NCBI GenBank assembly: GCA_949752735.1
Contig: OX457042.1
Coordinates: 24,125,375 to 24,189,374, forward strand
Length of the DNA stretch: 64,000 bases
Reading direction: 5' to 3'
DNA from: Lumbricus terrestris
Taxonomy: Eukaryota; Annelida; Clitellata; Crassiclitellata; Lumbricidae
Numbering within the stretch: position 1 is the first letter of the stretch; each line of letters opens with the position of its first letter. The position numbers and the translations under genes are program-made. A model generated the notes under the pieces. The model worked only from the letters and a program-made list of their open reading frames with translations, had not been told where the DNA came from and did not search any database. This document shows, piece by piece, positions 1 to 12,169 of this stretch.

Positions 1-954
1 CCACACGCACATACGTAATCATGCGCTATCTATTATACATTAGCGCGCTTATTATAGGAGCACTTGCCACTTAAATGGCGCTTAACGAATGGCCATTAAG
101 TGTAAGTGTGTGTGCGTTTGTGTGTGTCGTGTGTGTGTGTATGCGCGCGCGCGTGCGTGTGCGTGTGTGTGTATTTATATGGACGTTTGTGACCATGGAC
201 ATCGACAGGGGAGAGCAGAGGGAGCACGTGCCCCTTCAGGATCTCGAGTAGCCTAGCTGTGTCAGATAGACCTTGTGAATCTGCCGGTGGTCCGTGATGC
301 AGACTGGTGTGCTTCAATTGTAGCGGAAACTACGGAATTCTAATTAATTCTTACTATTTAACATCGTGAAATTCACCTAGGACAAACTTTTATGTTTTAG
401 CGATATGGTCCTTGCATTAATTATTAGCTTACAACTGCGAGAAACCATCCAAAGTAATAAGGAAAGATGACGCATTGAAATTGGAAAATAGGCAATGAAA
501 GCAAAAGATCGAGTAAGCCTATTCGTTTTTTAACCATTTCCCTATTTTGTAATAAACAGACTTAGGCCTACTTAATTTGGCTTCAATTGATTATGGTATC
601 GGTGTGTAACACTCCGTTCATTCGCTAGGGGGCCACCAGATTTTTTTATCTACTTTCTTCTTAGCACTCATTCAAAGTGTCACTATTATTAGCTGCAGTT
701 TATTGTCGGAAATGATATCTGTAGCGCCCCCTGGTGAATCGGCGCACTGTTGACGGGATCTAAAGTCAGGTTTATTATTTCTTGGTATTTCCGTGAAACC
801 AGGATCCATGGACCTCATCTTCTTCGTGAGGGAATCGTCTAGGGTTGGTTTCTCTTTTTCTGACAGAGCAAGCACTGACTTAGAGGACCAAACCTTCTCA
901 TTTTTACTTAATTCCTTGATGGCTGAGTCAGGACATAGGCCTATCCATATATGT
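1..954. other. Upstream non-coding DNA
   Basis: No exon or recognisable repeat apart from the alternating purine-pyrimidine tract at about 100-175. The remainder is unique-looking AT-rich sequence with short ORFs only. Confidence 0.5.
100..175. repeat. Alternating purine-pyrimidine (GT)n/(GC)n tract
   Basis: About 75 bases of almost uninterrupted alternation of G/A with T/C, including a GCGCGCGCG core. This is a simple-sequence repeat of the kind that can adopt Z-DNA. The ORF read across it on the minus strand (His/Thr repeats) is a simple-repeat artefact. Confidence 0.85.
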
Positions 955-956
955 GC

Positions 957-1121
957 TTCGCGGTGATGTACGTAGTGGGTATGTCTTGCAGCCGGAGGGT
1001 TGCAGGTTCGAATCCACTTCGTAGTGACCTTGGGCAAGTCCTTCATTCGCAATTGCTCATCGCTTCGGCTTGAAATTCCGATTCAGTGTCCGCGCTGTTG
1101 TCGGGAGCGCTTTTGAGTAGC
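957..1121 (+). mobile_element. tRNA-derived SINE, family A (copy 1)
   Basis: The head resembles a tRNA gene: an A-box-like GTACGTAGTGGG, then a B-box GGTTCGAATCC. A body shared with other copies follows (GGCAAGTCCTTCA, TTCAGTGTCCGCGCTG), and a tail GGGAGCGCTTTTGAGTAGC matches the 3' end of the local LINE. Other copies lie near 11.3, 12.1, 18.3, 36.3 and possibly 22.1 and 46.4 kb. Confidence 0.7.
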
Positions 1122-1334
1122 AATCGTCGCTATAACAAACGCGCTTCGTTGACTGGCATGACATTGTAACGTTAGTGTTGTTGCGCAAAATAAATGCTGG
1201 TGCTGCTCGATGTCCATCTGGCGAATAAATGAGCGCTGAACGCTGATTGGTTGTCGCTGCTCGTGCTGGCGTGGCCTCGCTGCTTTGCATAATGATGTAC
1301 GTGGCGCAACCTGGCGAATGCGGGTCGAATGAAT

Positions 1335-1764
1335 CAGGGATGCCACTCATAGCTTTTTCCACCTAGATCTAGGTTTTTTCGGTCTTGTCTAGGTTTCTAG
1401 GTTTTTTTGTCAGGATCTAGCCTTTTTTTCACGGCGGTTTTTTCGACTTTTTCCATACAAAATTAATTATTTTTTTAAGTGAAAATGCACAAAAGACGTG
1501 AAAAAAATCGATAATTTTGTGAATTTGGACCAAAAATTGGTAATTTTGGAGCGAAAGACTAAAAAAGTAGGTCATCAGAAATTTTTCCGGGAAGAAAAAG
1601 AGTACAAATTTTAATCATAGGACGACTAAAAAGGTCGTCAGAAATTTCAAGCCGGAAAATTGGGAAAATCCATGTATATTACAGCAAAATCTTCAATCTA
1701 GCCTTTTCTAGCCTTTTCTTCGACCGGATCTGACCTTTTTTCAAAATCCAGAGTGGCATCCCTG
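1335..1764. mobile_element. Non-autonomous hAT-like element upstream of the MTDH-like gene
   Basis: Perfect 14-bp terminal inverted repeats (CAGGGATGCCACTC / GAGTGGCATCCCTG) are flanked by an exact 8-bp duplication GAATGAAT (1327-1334 and 1765-1772). The 430-bp interior has T-rich TCTAGG / TCTAGCCTTTT repeats and no coding capacity. The 8-bp duplication and CAG...CTG ends indicate the hAT superfamily. It ends only about 70 bp before the start codon of the downstream gene, so it probably sits in its promoter or 5'UTR. Confidence 0.85.
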
Positions 1765-1842
1765 GAATGAATGTTATATGATCGTTTTATGATCTGAGCG
1801 GAGAGAGTTTTGTGTGGTTTATTTCAGTATTTTCTATTAACG

Positions 1843-4800
1843 ATGGCTGTTTTAGATAATCTAATCGAGGCTTTAAATGCCAATAACTTCTTCCTTCCGG
1901 TGTCCGTCTGTGTAGTTGTAGGCGCCGTCTTACTTTTTACGGTTATTAAGTGGCTGTCCAAATCTGATGCTAAGCAAGACACGGGTGCATCGTTTGACGT
2001 GGATGATTGGGAAAAAGAAAACCACGGCCTCTTGAAAAAGACCAAGCAGAAAAAAGTTTGTCCAACCGTTTCGTTTTCCTCTTTCATTTCACCACTATTC
2101 ATCAAAATGACTACTCTTGAAAGTTGTTTGATTGAATGTAGATGACGTCGCAGCTGTTAATTATTATAGCGCCAAGTTTCTAACCTTGGAATTGGTTTGA
2201 TGATAATAAGTTTCACATGATCTGACATTTAGGCCGGTTAATTTTAATAAACTGCGCATTTGAGTGTGACATATAACGTCAGCACAATACTAAATTTGTA
2301 TTAATATCGTTTTATGATATTAATTGCCAGACCTTAAGCTGGTCATGTGCCCCATTTCGTTGCACAGCTTGTTTTTTATTAGATAAGTTTAATCTGACTA
2401 TTTAACTTTTGTTACTTTTTTAAAGGTCAAAGCCACAAATGCACAAGCAGACAGTGGCAGTAGTTCGGCTCGTTCGAAGATAACTGGAAAGCAGACAGTG
2501 GCTGCAAAGGCTGCGGCACCAGCTGCCAAAGAGAAACAAGCTGATGTAAAAGCTAAAGTTTCGGTATGCTTTTCTACGATTATTTCCTGTTCAATTCATC
2601 CAGAATTCTTTTATTTTATTCTTTGTAGGTTTCATGCACATACTGTGTTAAAATTATGTTTTGTGAAGGCCTTATGAACATGAGCATCCGGTTGCAAAGA
2701 AACTGTAAACACTAAACAAACAATGCATTAATTTTTCTGAGATTGCTTCTTAGTTTCACTATGAAAGTGATGAAAAAATAAGCGATTTCAATTATCGGTT
2801 GGTAAATTCATTTTTTAAAACGATGTTTGGATTTCCTTGAACATTGTTTAACGTCCCTACCAGAAACCAGACGTGAAATGAAACTGTGTGGAAAGTTTCA
2901 CGCATCGGAACTAGTAAATGAAATTGAGTTACTATGAAATGAAAGAAAAGCATTTGGTTTCGAAACAGAATGTCAGGCTATCATGGTGTAACAGGAAATG
3001 CTGAATATTGTTGTCTAAAACTAAAGACTTTCATGTTGTTATTGTTACAGTATTATTTATATTTACGGTACATTGGCCAGTATTGATAAAAATTTGAGAT
3101 AGTGTATTTGTGGTTGGGTTGATGTGGGTTACACAGAAGAAATTTTGGGGTAAAATAATGAGGAACTTATCTAACATGTTTACCGTCTTTCAGGATCTTG
3201 GATTTTGTGAGTTTGCATTATTAAACTGTTCGATTGAGCCAGTTGAGTCACATGTTGATTTGTTAAGTGAGCATAATCCTTTAATTGATTGAGTTTTCAT
3301 TGTTCTTTCATTTTTTCGTTGTTTCACTTATTTATTCGATTGTTCATTCTGCCTTTTGACAGCTCTATGCTTTGGGCTGATAAAAATAAAAGTTTAGACA
3401 ATTATCAACTTTTAGACTATAACCTTTATTATTTATGATTAAGCTGTGTCATGTTTTGTATTTAGACAAAGAAGCAAGCAGCTTCCGCTGCGTCCAGCAA
3501 ATCCGTCCAGCCAGCAAATGAAATTCAAGGTTTGCTTCTTTAGATGATTTATTTATCAGTTTGTTAGTTGACTGGCAGCCAGTTTGTTCTGTCTTTGCAT
3601 ATTCACTGACTTAGCTTTCTCTAACCTATTCTGACTGATCTCTTAGAAATTGAGATTCTGACTGCATGCCATGTTAAGTCTGGGTTTGTGATCTAACATT
3701 TATTTTTGTAATCAATAAAATCTGTTCAGTCATCGACTTGCAGGAAGTATCCAATATCGCCGATGTTTGGCAATTAATTTTTTATTCTGTTTATATATAA
3801 GCACTTCAATTTTAAACTTTTAGATAGTTAGAAAGAGGGTTTTCTATTTTAAACTTTTAGATTGTTCAAAAGTGAATTTTTTATTGTTTGTTTTTAAATG
3901 AATGAAATTAGTAGTCCGATCCTTTTACCAATTGATGTAATTTTAGGAGAGTGGTTGGTTGCGGGATCGAAGAAGAAGCCGAAGAGCAAGAAGACTGAAA
4001 CAAACGTAAAAGAGTCAAAGACAAAGGATCAGGCAGACAGGCAAACACCTGAGGTTGAGGTGGTGAAAACTCACAAATCTGTTGTAGATATAGCTTCAAA
4101 AGACATTGGACAACCACATGAAGCCATTGTGGTAAGCAAACCTTTGCTGTCTTTGCTACTTGGGATAAATTGGAATTGAAACTTTTTTGGCAATTCGGGG
4201 ATCAATTAAAAAACGTACTAATAGAGGGAGGCAGAATTTCAAGTTGAAGAACTTGTATTGGTTAACAAGATTTGGGTGTTGTTTGTGCCATAGAACATGC
4301 GAAGAGCAGTGTACTGAATCCAGGCAAGTTATAATTTTTGAAAGTAAAAAAAGTAATTTGACTTCCTAAGGTTTTTAAGTTCTATGAATTATATACGTTT
4401 ATTACTATGTCTGCACACCTAAATGCGAATAACAATTGGTCAAATAAAGAATATTTTTATCTTATAAAACTTAGATAAGAAAATTAACTTATGAGCAGAA
4501 GCTTATTGACTGTGAAAATCTAGGGATGCAGAGGGTTAGGTTACTGGGAAACCCTGTGCTTATTACGGGCCACTGAAATTGGTCCTTTGCATGTATGCAC
4601 AAGATATCACCCTGAAATGAATCGAAACTATTTATCTTCGTTGTGATATTTACAAACTTGTTTCAGTTTGTTTTATGTTTTGTCATAGTTTGCAACATAC
4701 CAGGCAGAAACTATAATCTGTTTTAGAATTCACTTGAGCGAGAAGTTGTGCTTGAGACCAGAGAATCGGTATATGATACTGCGGCTGTAGCATCATCTCA

Positions 4801-7800
4801 AGCCGAAGAAGTTGTAGTGAGTCAGCCATCAAGACCCAGCTACGATGAGCCGCCAGCGAAGAATCGAAACAAGGAGCCTCTGACAGTTGAGGGTGCAGTT
4901 GAAGTGGATGAGGAAAACGTGCAATCAGCTCCAGTTGGCAAGGAGAATAAGTCTAAGAAGAGCTCGAAGAAGAAAAAGTCTAAAGTTGTCGTAGAATCAA
5001 CTCAGGTAGAAAGATACATGTCTGGAATATTTGATGATACCTTTTGTTTCACTTGTGATATGTCCTTACATTCTGATGTATCTATGAATGCTATATAAAT
5101 GCTATGAATGAATACATGCATGAATGAATGAATGAACATACAATTGTCTGGCTGGTTACTGAGTTTTTGAGCATTGTTGATGGAATTGAAGTTCTTTGTT
5201 TGTACTCCTCTTAAGGTTGCAGGGAAAATTTGGTCTTTAAGGAATTAGCTAATGGGAATTTAAGCCTTTTAGTTTATATATATATGATTAAAATTTAAAT
5301 CTTCAGCAAATATATTTCGATTTGACTATTCTTCTCGAATTAATCTTATTTTGACGCCTTTGTGCCTTGAGCGCCTCTGCTCTGAGGAGTTTCTTGTGAA
5401 GTGTAGCTTTATGTAAATTCATGATTATGATTGTGATAACAGCTTTTTGGAAGTCACTAGATTATAATTGGGAATTGACAGATTTACAGATTTAAGTTTT
5501 TCATGCTTTTCAGCATGTTGTAGTTGAGGGATGTCATGTCAAGGCTTTAAATGAAGGAAATACATGCTTTTGAGGTCTATAATTAATTAATTAAAGGACA
5601 CATGAAATTGACGTGCAATTGCATATGTTAACTTTCAGGTAACAGATGTGATTGTTGAGAAGACTAAAGTCATTGACAAGCAGCAAGATGACAGCAGCCA
5701 AGTGACGGCAAACATTCCATCCAGCAGCGTTGCAAAGTCGGAAGCTGCTCCACTTGTGGAAACTGTTCGCAAGTCTGATTCGAGTTAGTTTCTTTCGTCT
5801 TTGTTATCCTCACAGAAACCATTCTTATTCAGGTTGCTGGACTGTGCTGAGTGACTTGGGGACAGAATTTGTGCCCATTCCCATGAGTCTGTCCTCATTC
5901 CCATGAAGTCTGTCTATCCACATCCCATCTGTCTATCACATCCCCATTAGTTGCGTTCTTGTCTCCATTTCCATCCCAAGAAGTGAAATAGGCCTGCTCA
6001 TTAATCCATTCTGTTTTGAGTTTTTAAGTGTAGATACTCGACTAAGGTTGAATAGATGTTGAATATTCAAGGGTTTCAATTAAATGTAGCGTGATGTTTA
6101 ACATTGTATAAAGACCTGGTGTTAATTAGTTTAATAGGTATTTAATTGCTGCAGTGGACAAAGGCACAACTGTTTCCATTCCAAATAGTGCATTTGCATT
6201 TCCATTCCCACGGTTGTACCTCAGACTTCCCTGCGGTATTACATCCTTTTCCAACACCTTCACTGCTGATTTTAACATGGCATTGCTGCTTCCTAATTGC
6301 CATTCCACTCTTGAGTGGACAGTTCCGGTTCATGCTAGATGCAGTTGAATGTGTAATTGTGTATATGAATTTTTTGTTTGTTATCTAAATGACTGATACC
6401 GTTACTGTTTCAGAACATAAAAAGGTTGGGCCGAAGGATGTCATTGTACCTGATGAGGCAAAGATTGTGGGTCCTGATGCTTCGAAAGATGTCGTTAAAG
6501 TTGCTGCAAAGAGCGTGGTTAAAGTTGCTTCGAAAAATGTTCCTGATGCTTCAAAACCAGTAGTTCCGGATTCTTCAAAGGTTGTGACTAATGATGCTTC
6601 AAAGGTTGTGGCTGATGATGCTTCAAAGGTTGTGGCTAATGATGCTTCAAAGGATGTAGTTGATGATGCTTCAAAGAAACCAGTTCCAGATGCTTCAGTT
6701 GATGGACCTACTTCGAAACTAGTCGCTTTCGATGAACTTGGACTTACAGGTACAGCCATTGTGATTCTATTAATGGTGATTAGAATATTTATATCTGTCT
6801 GTTTTGCTTAACCTTCTCTTCTAGAACAGTCAATTTTTTGGTTTGTTTTTTGTTCCGAGGTGAGCGTAACTTCAGGTTTAATACTAATTTTACATGTACC
6901 GTAGTTCCATGTTGACTGGCCGAGCCTCTGCCAATGCACTATTGGGTTTAGGTGATGAAAGAAAGAGTTCGTTGACCTAGGTGCTGACAAAGAAGTCCAC
7001 ATGTATTGATGCTCACCAAGAGGTGCTGATAGATGGGTCAAGAAAGGCTGTACCATGTGGTTCCCCAGGTCCTGCGACGGTGTGTTGTTCTCGTGGGTTG
7101 TACAATGCAGCAGTCGTATTGGATAACTTAGTACCTCATTTCTTGAGATACTGAATTAGCATCTGTCGCATTGCAAGAATCTAGGCATCTATATGTGAAC
7201 ATTTCAGCAGTGATCTCAAAATCGTCATATATGTCGTTATATTAGTGCGATCAGTTTTCTTTATACTGCATGCCAGCAATGCCCGAGCGTTTATCTCATA
7301 GCATTGGGAGGTATGGTGTCACCGCATGTAAGCCAGACTTATGTGCTAATGATGTGCGCATTTACAGTGTTTCGCCGCATTTAAAGTCCATGTTTTAGGA
7401 GATGTCTGGTATATATGGATTTTCAGCCGAATGATTATGCGGGTTGCTGTTGAAGCATGAGTGGAAAGCGCTGGAGCATGGCGATAACAGTGCAAAAATT
7501 TCACAGAACATTTGTCTGGTCAATTAATCCGTAAATTTTAGAGTCAACAGAATACAGCTTGAGAAAGGCAGTCCTATAATAATATTCGTTTTATTGAAAG
7601 AATAACCGGTCGACATAACGCGACAGTTAACAAGCACAAAGGAGCAGCGAATAAAGCCTAGTAAACGTTTTTATGCAGCATCCGTGTTATTGTTTTTATT
7701 GGTTAGTTCAAATGGATGCGGCCTAGGGTGCAGATTGTATGTACCAGGACGTCTATAAGAGAAGAATTTATGAAGAACATGATCTTTGTCTTTAACTATA

Positions 7801-7968
7801 GACAAGAAAATGTGCTGATTTATCACTGTTTGACGGACACTTGGAGATTTTCATGTGCCTAAGTATCTCTATATGTACTTTAATCGCTGTGTTGTGCTTT
7901 TAGAGAGTTCTGCGGATGTTGGTCAGCCGCTGTTGAAGAAAAAGAAGAAGGCACGTAAAGACATTTGA
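1843..7968 (+). CDS. MTDH: Metadherin/LYRIC-like Lys-rich single-pass membrane protein (8 exons, 474 aa)
   Basis: Coding exons: 1843-2055, 2426-2563, 3466-3529, 3947-4131, 4727-5005, 5639-5783, 6414-6749, 7904-7968. All have GT-AG borders and the frame stays open throughout. Residues 16-38 form one hydrophobic segment close to the N-terminus, followed by a highly charged Lys/Glu/Ser-rich, probably disordered tail with several KKKPKSKK-type basic clusters. The protein ends LLKKKKKARKDI, which closely resembles the C-terminal KKKKKARRET of vertebrate metadherin (MTDH/AEG-1/LYRIC). An N-terminal membrane segment and a GEW motif before a Lys cluster also fit. Exon 7 (about residues 360-440) is a degenerate DASK(V/D)V repeat. 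Tryptophan is rare: the paired-Trp SND1-binding segment known from vertebrate MTDH is not apparent. By family analogy it is an ER/nuclear-envelope scaffold. Start: the ATG at 1843; an upstream in-frame reading has no earlier ATG. Alternative: another ER Lys-rich protein of the RRBP1/kinectin type. Confidence 0.6.
6475..6710 (+). repeat. Coding DASK(V/D)V repeat in exon 7
   Basis: Around ten degenerate units of GAT-GCT-TCA-AAG plus two to six residues encode V(P/A/N/D)DASK-type repeats. Units differ by point changes, showing expansion within the exon. The antisense ORF of Ser/Phe/Glu/Ala repeats is a shadow of this. Confidence 0.8.
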
Positions 7969-9620
7969 AGGTCAAAGTCTCACAGCTGCACAGCTGATCT
8001 ATTTCGATGTTGGAGGAGAGAGGGGCATTCGTCAAGTAGCTGGGCAGAATCAATTGCCTTTCAGTCATGATTCGACCTCTTCACAAGCTATGCAGATTCG
8101 TATGCAGCAACGGCAGAATGGCAAAACATCCGGACTTCTTTTACGACTGCAGCTGCTGTAATTGTGTCTCAGTAATTACCTACAAGTATAACTAATTTTG
8201 TTATTTACCAATACCAAGTCTTTGACAATATGTTTGTACTCTGCTTGACGCTATTCTTTAAGAATACCCTTCCTGAAAGGTGGAGCAGAGTTTGGTATAG
8301 TCGGGCATATTTATTGTGCTGCTTTTTTGAGGAGTGAGAAACGGATTATGAATCCTAACATCGTACATTCTGTTCAGTAATACAATCATTCTCACATAAG
8401 CATGATGATGTGAAACTTTGACACACGTAATTACAATAATCGCATGGTAGCAAGTGAATGTATGTTTCGAGTTTGGAAGTGGAAGAGTGTTTTACTCCTT
8501 TGAGTTTCATACGATTGCTTTCAACTTTTAAAGATTACATTCCTATTGATTTGACACAAATAAGAAGAGACAGAGAGTAGCACAGTGAGGCATAGGAAGG
8601 TGCATATCAGGTTCCAAAATTGATTGTGGGTAGAGTCTTCTTGTGAATCATGGTTCCTGTCTAGTACTTTCGGATACAGATTTCCTAATGATAAGTTTTG
8701 ACGTCAAAGCTACCTAGTCCCAAATGGTTTGCTTGTTTTTGAGGCCGTTGCTGTTGAAACACGGCCTGTGCTGTATAGCGTTGTACATGTTCAAGAAATT
8801 GTATTTAATGCATTGTTTGATTAGAATTGCTCAATGTTAAGTTCCTGCATGCATGACCTGGAGTGGATTAGTGAAAACTTGTGCACTAGCCACACCAGTG
8901 GTCAAGTGAAAAACCAGACCTACGTCCAGATCTGTGAGGCATTTGTACTGAAGTTAAAATGATTCAAATGCCAAACGCAAATTGTTGACATATGGCAGCC
9001 TTTTGAGTCTTCTCAGGTTATGTCTGCTGTATATGTATGTTTAAAGTGCCTTGTAAGTTCCTCTTGTAGACTGTGAAAATGTCTTGTCCTTTGTATATTT
9101 TAAGGCAGACCACACTAGCATTGAAATACAAGAAGTAGGAATGTTTTCCTTGTTGCAGACTCATCATTGAACTTGTATTGCTGATGCAGAAAACTGACAT
9201 GCTGGCCATTTGGTCTATGTGAAACCCAGTTGGTAAAATGTATAACTTGTAATGGACTGTTTTCTATGTTTATGCAGTAAAATGCAATATACTTTGAGAA
9301 TTCTTAGTTTAGCAGGTTAAGGTCATCAAAAATTTCTTGAGTTATTCAAGCTGTTGTTGGAAGAGATGTATGGATAATGTGAACAGATCACTTTCAGTTC
9401 TTTGTGATGAACAATGGTTTACTATTCATTGTTATTTATTCAGTGCCTATTATTCATTCAGTGCCATAAGCTACTCGATCAGCACTTTTGTGTATGTGAA
9501 GAACTTGCTCAAGGTCCCAGCATATTAACCATCTCATTGGTGGTTAGAACCTGCAAACTCCACTTACAGGGTGAACATTAAAATGTAATTAAATAAAAAG
9601 AACTTTTATCTGCGTCTCGT
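7969..9620 (+). other. Probable 3'UTR of the MTDH-like gene
   Basis: No coding exon is visible after the stop at 7966-7968. The first clear AATAAA hexamer is at 9592-9597, giving a possible 1.6-kb 3'UTR. The polyadenylation point is inferred from the hexamer only. Confidence 0.35.
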
Positions 9621-11324
9621 GAACGTTCACTCAGTGTCAGTTTTAAAGTCCTGGCTACTTTTATACCGAGTCCACAGCATTCTTGGTTAGTGTTTTGGAA
9701 TGAGCTAACTAGACAGAGATGGAAAGAACAGTGTGTCAGCCTGGGCTCTGTAACGTGGAGAATGGAGGCACGTGGCATGGAGGTGCATGTCCAAACAAGT
9801 GCTCAGGTTGATGGCACAAAATGATTTCATCCAAGTTCATATATTATTTGCATCAGTGGTTTTCTTAAGTTTATTCAGTGTGTTTTTTGGAAGTCATGTC
9901 AATAACCACTTCGTAATAAGGCAATCTTAATGTGAGTTGATTTTCTGTTGGTGAAATAATGTTGCTTGTGTTGATCATGTTTTATTAGAATTGCACTGTT
10001 ACAGAGCATGTTTATAGTGTGTCTGCACTCTGCAAAGACTGGTCATCTTGATAGTTACTCGATTATGGCCTTGTTTTTCTGTCCTTTGATCAATGTCAAT
10101 AATTATGTCCATTAAAATTGCTTACCTGCTCGATGGAAGTTATTAAGTACATATGTGCACAGGGCCATCTTGATGGATTCATGTTCGCAACAAAGTTACC
10201 ATAACTCTGGTACAATACATGGATATTCTGGCGGTGGCATGACTTGTGGAGTTAATTTGACCCAATGAACTTGCATATTCGAGTCAATTTGGAGTAATCG
10301 GTGGTTGGTTGAAATTAAGATGTCATAAATGTATTTCGTTGCTGCTATTACATTTCTGTGTATTTTTCAATAGGCTTTTCTAACGAGTCTGCAGAGAGAT
10401 TGGGATAAACCGTGACCATTTATAATTATCAGTTCAATTTTAAATCTTTGTGTCTGAGGTTTAGATGGCGATCGATGCAATCAGTTTGTGCCTTAGTGAT
10501 GACTATTTTCCCTAAACTATATATTTTTGAATAGATGGACTTATCAGCTGTTTGTTGTGGCTGCAACATTGTGAACTAGTGAAAGTGGTTGTTGGACTTC
10601 TTGCAGAGACTGTCCGAGCAGTCGGTGAACATTTATTAAACTTGAGTTACATCGGTACTTTACAGTGGTGTTGGTTACGTAGAAATATAAACAGATTGAA
10701 ATTTAACAACTTTTTACAGCTGTTGCTGATTCAACATGGTTTGTGTGTTGAGTCTTATTTCTAAACACTTCTCCACCAGTCCTTGTCTAATGGTTGGGCC
10801 TCTTGCCCAATTTGAGTTTTTTGCCCTATGGGCAGACCCAACTACTTGCTCAATTGCCTATCAAATTACCTGTATAGGTATATGATGACCTGCTGGTTAG
10901 CAGAGGTAAATGTTTCAGATCCTAAATGGTTTCACTTCCATTAATGGTCCTCACTGTAACATTGGCACATCGACCTTACACTGTTGGTGGGAATTGAGGT
11001 GGTAAAGAATATAACTGGCCTCAGACTCCCTTAGCTTGAAGCTAAGAAAATCACTCATTAGAACTTCATGTCTATGGCTCCTCTACTGGCTTTGTCATTA
11101 GCGACTGCATATAATAATTACAACAATATAATTTGTATTGTACCATTGTCTAGGAGCATGGCATGCAGTAGAAAATTCTGTCATGGGCACATGGCTGTTC
11201 TTAAAGAGTCTAGGATGACCTTGAAACTGCCCCGCACGGTAGCACTTGCCTTGTTACATGGAGTGCTATGGTTCTAGCTTCTGCTAAAAAAAATTCTGTG
11301 TAGAGACCTTAAGCAAGCCCTTTG
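9621..11324. other. Intergenic DNA
   Basis: AT-rich and without splice-flanked conserved coding segments. Around 10,795-10,860 there is a short run of TTGCCC/GGGCAG words. Nothing supports a gene. Confidence 0.4.
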
Positions 11325-11540
11325 CGTGGACATGGTGGTGGTGCAGAGGTATATTTGGTGTTTTGAAGCCGGAAGTTTCCAGGTTCGAATCCACCTCAAG
11401 CCGTCGTGTAGGGATCCTGAGCAAGTCCACTCACAATGGCTCGTGCGCTTTGGCGTGAAACTCCAATTCAGTGTCCATGCTGCAGTCGGGAACGCCTCAG
11501 TGTAGAAGTCTATAAGGGCATTATAACAAGTGCTCATACA
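11325..11540 (+). mobile_element. tRNA-derived SINE, family A (copy 2)
   Basis: Head with GGTTCGAATCC B-box preceded by GAAGCCGGAAG, then the body words GAGCAAGTCCACT, GCGTGAAACTCC and TTCAGTGTCCATGCTGC, and a decayed GGGAACGCCTCAGTG tail. Same order as copy 1. Confidence 0.7.
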
Positions 11541-12084
11541 TACAGTTCATTATAGGCAGTGAACGCTTTTTTTCACCAAAGAAGCAGGAGCTGCAACAAA
11601 GAACAATGGCTAAAACAGCAGACCGTAATAAACACAAATGTCAACTAAAGAAACATCAGCAGCAGTTCAGCACATTGGACATGTCATGTCATCGAATCAG
11701 CCATACAGCTGATTTGTATGGCGTCGTATGTTTATTCATGGTTGCCAACTTGTGCCTTGCTAGCCATTTAAGCATGCAGGTGCTGCACTCCGACACTTCA
11801 CACCTTGAACTCACCATGTCTTCTCATATTCAATAGACAAAAAAATTGATTTTGCCAGTTGTAAATTCAACAAAACAAAAGAAACGCTGATAGTGCTGGT
11901 AGAATGAGCAGTGGGGCGTTGTGATGGGCCTTTGCAACGCGGTTAAATAATTAAATTTAATAACTTGTGATCATCCATTGATTCTGTGAGTTGTAATCAC
12001 ACTGCATTCATGTTTGTTATGGGGTCGTCCATATATTACGCACGCACTGAGGGGAAAGGTCAGGATTGGGTGATTTGCTTGAGG

Positions 12085-12165
12085 GGCCACGTTGGCTTGT
12101 GGATTCGAACCTGAAACCCTCCGGCTTCAAGGCACCGAACCCACCACTACACCATCGTACCCCCA
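12085..12165 (-). mobile_element. SINE family A fragment (head only)
   Basis: Reverse complement of the tRNA-like head: GGATTCGAACC, CCCTCCGGCTTCAAGGCACC and CACTACACCATCGT. It is truncated, joined to GGGGTCGTCCATATATTACG-type sequence at about 12,020 that may be another repeat. Confidence 0.6.
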
Positions 12166-12169
12166 CCGA

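Noticed and set aside
960..1020. Possible tRNA gene (A and B boxes)
   Set aside because: No complete cloverleaf, and the same head plus body recurs at several loci: it is a SINE.
6385..6759. 124-codon antisense ORF of Ser/Phe/Glu/Ala repeats
   Set aside because: Complement of the DASK coding repeat of the MTDH-like exon 7.
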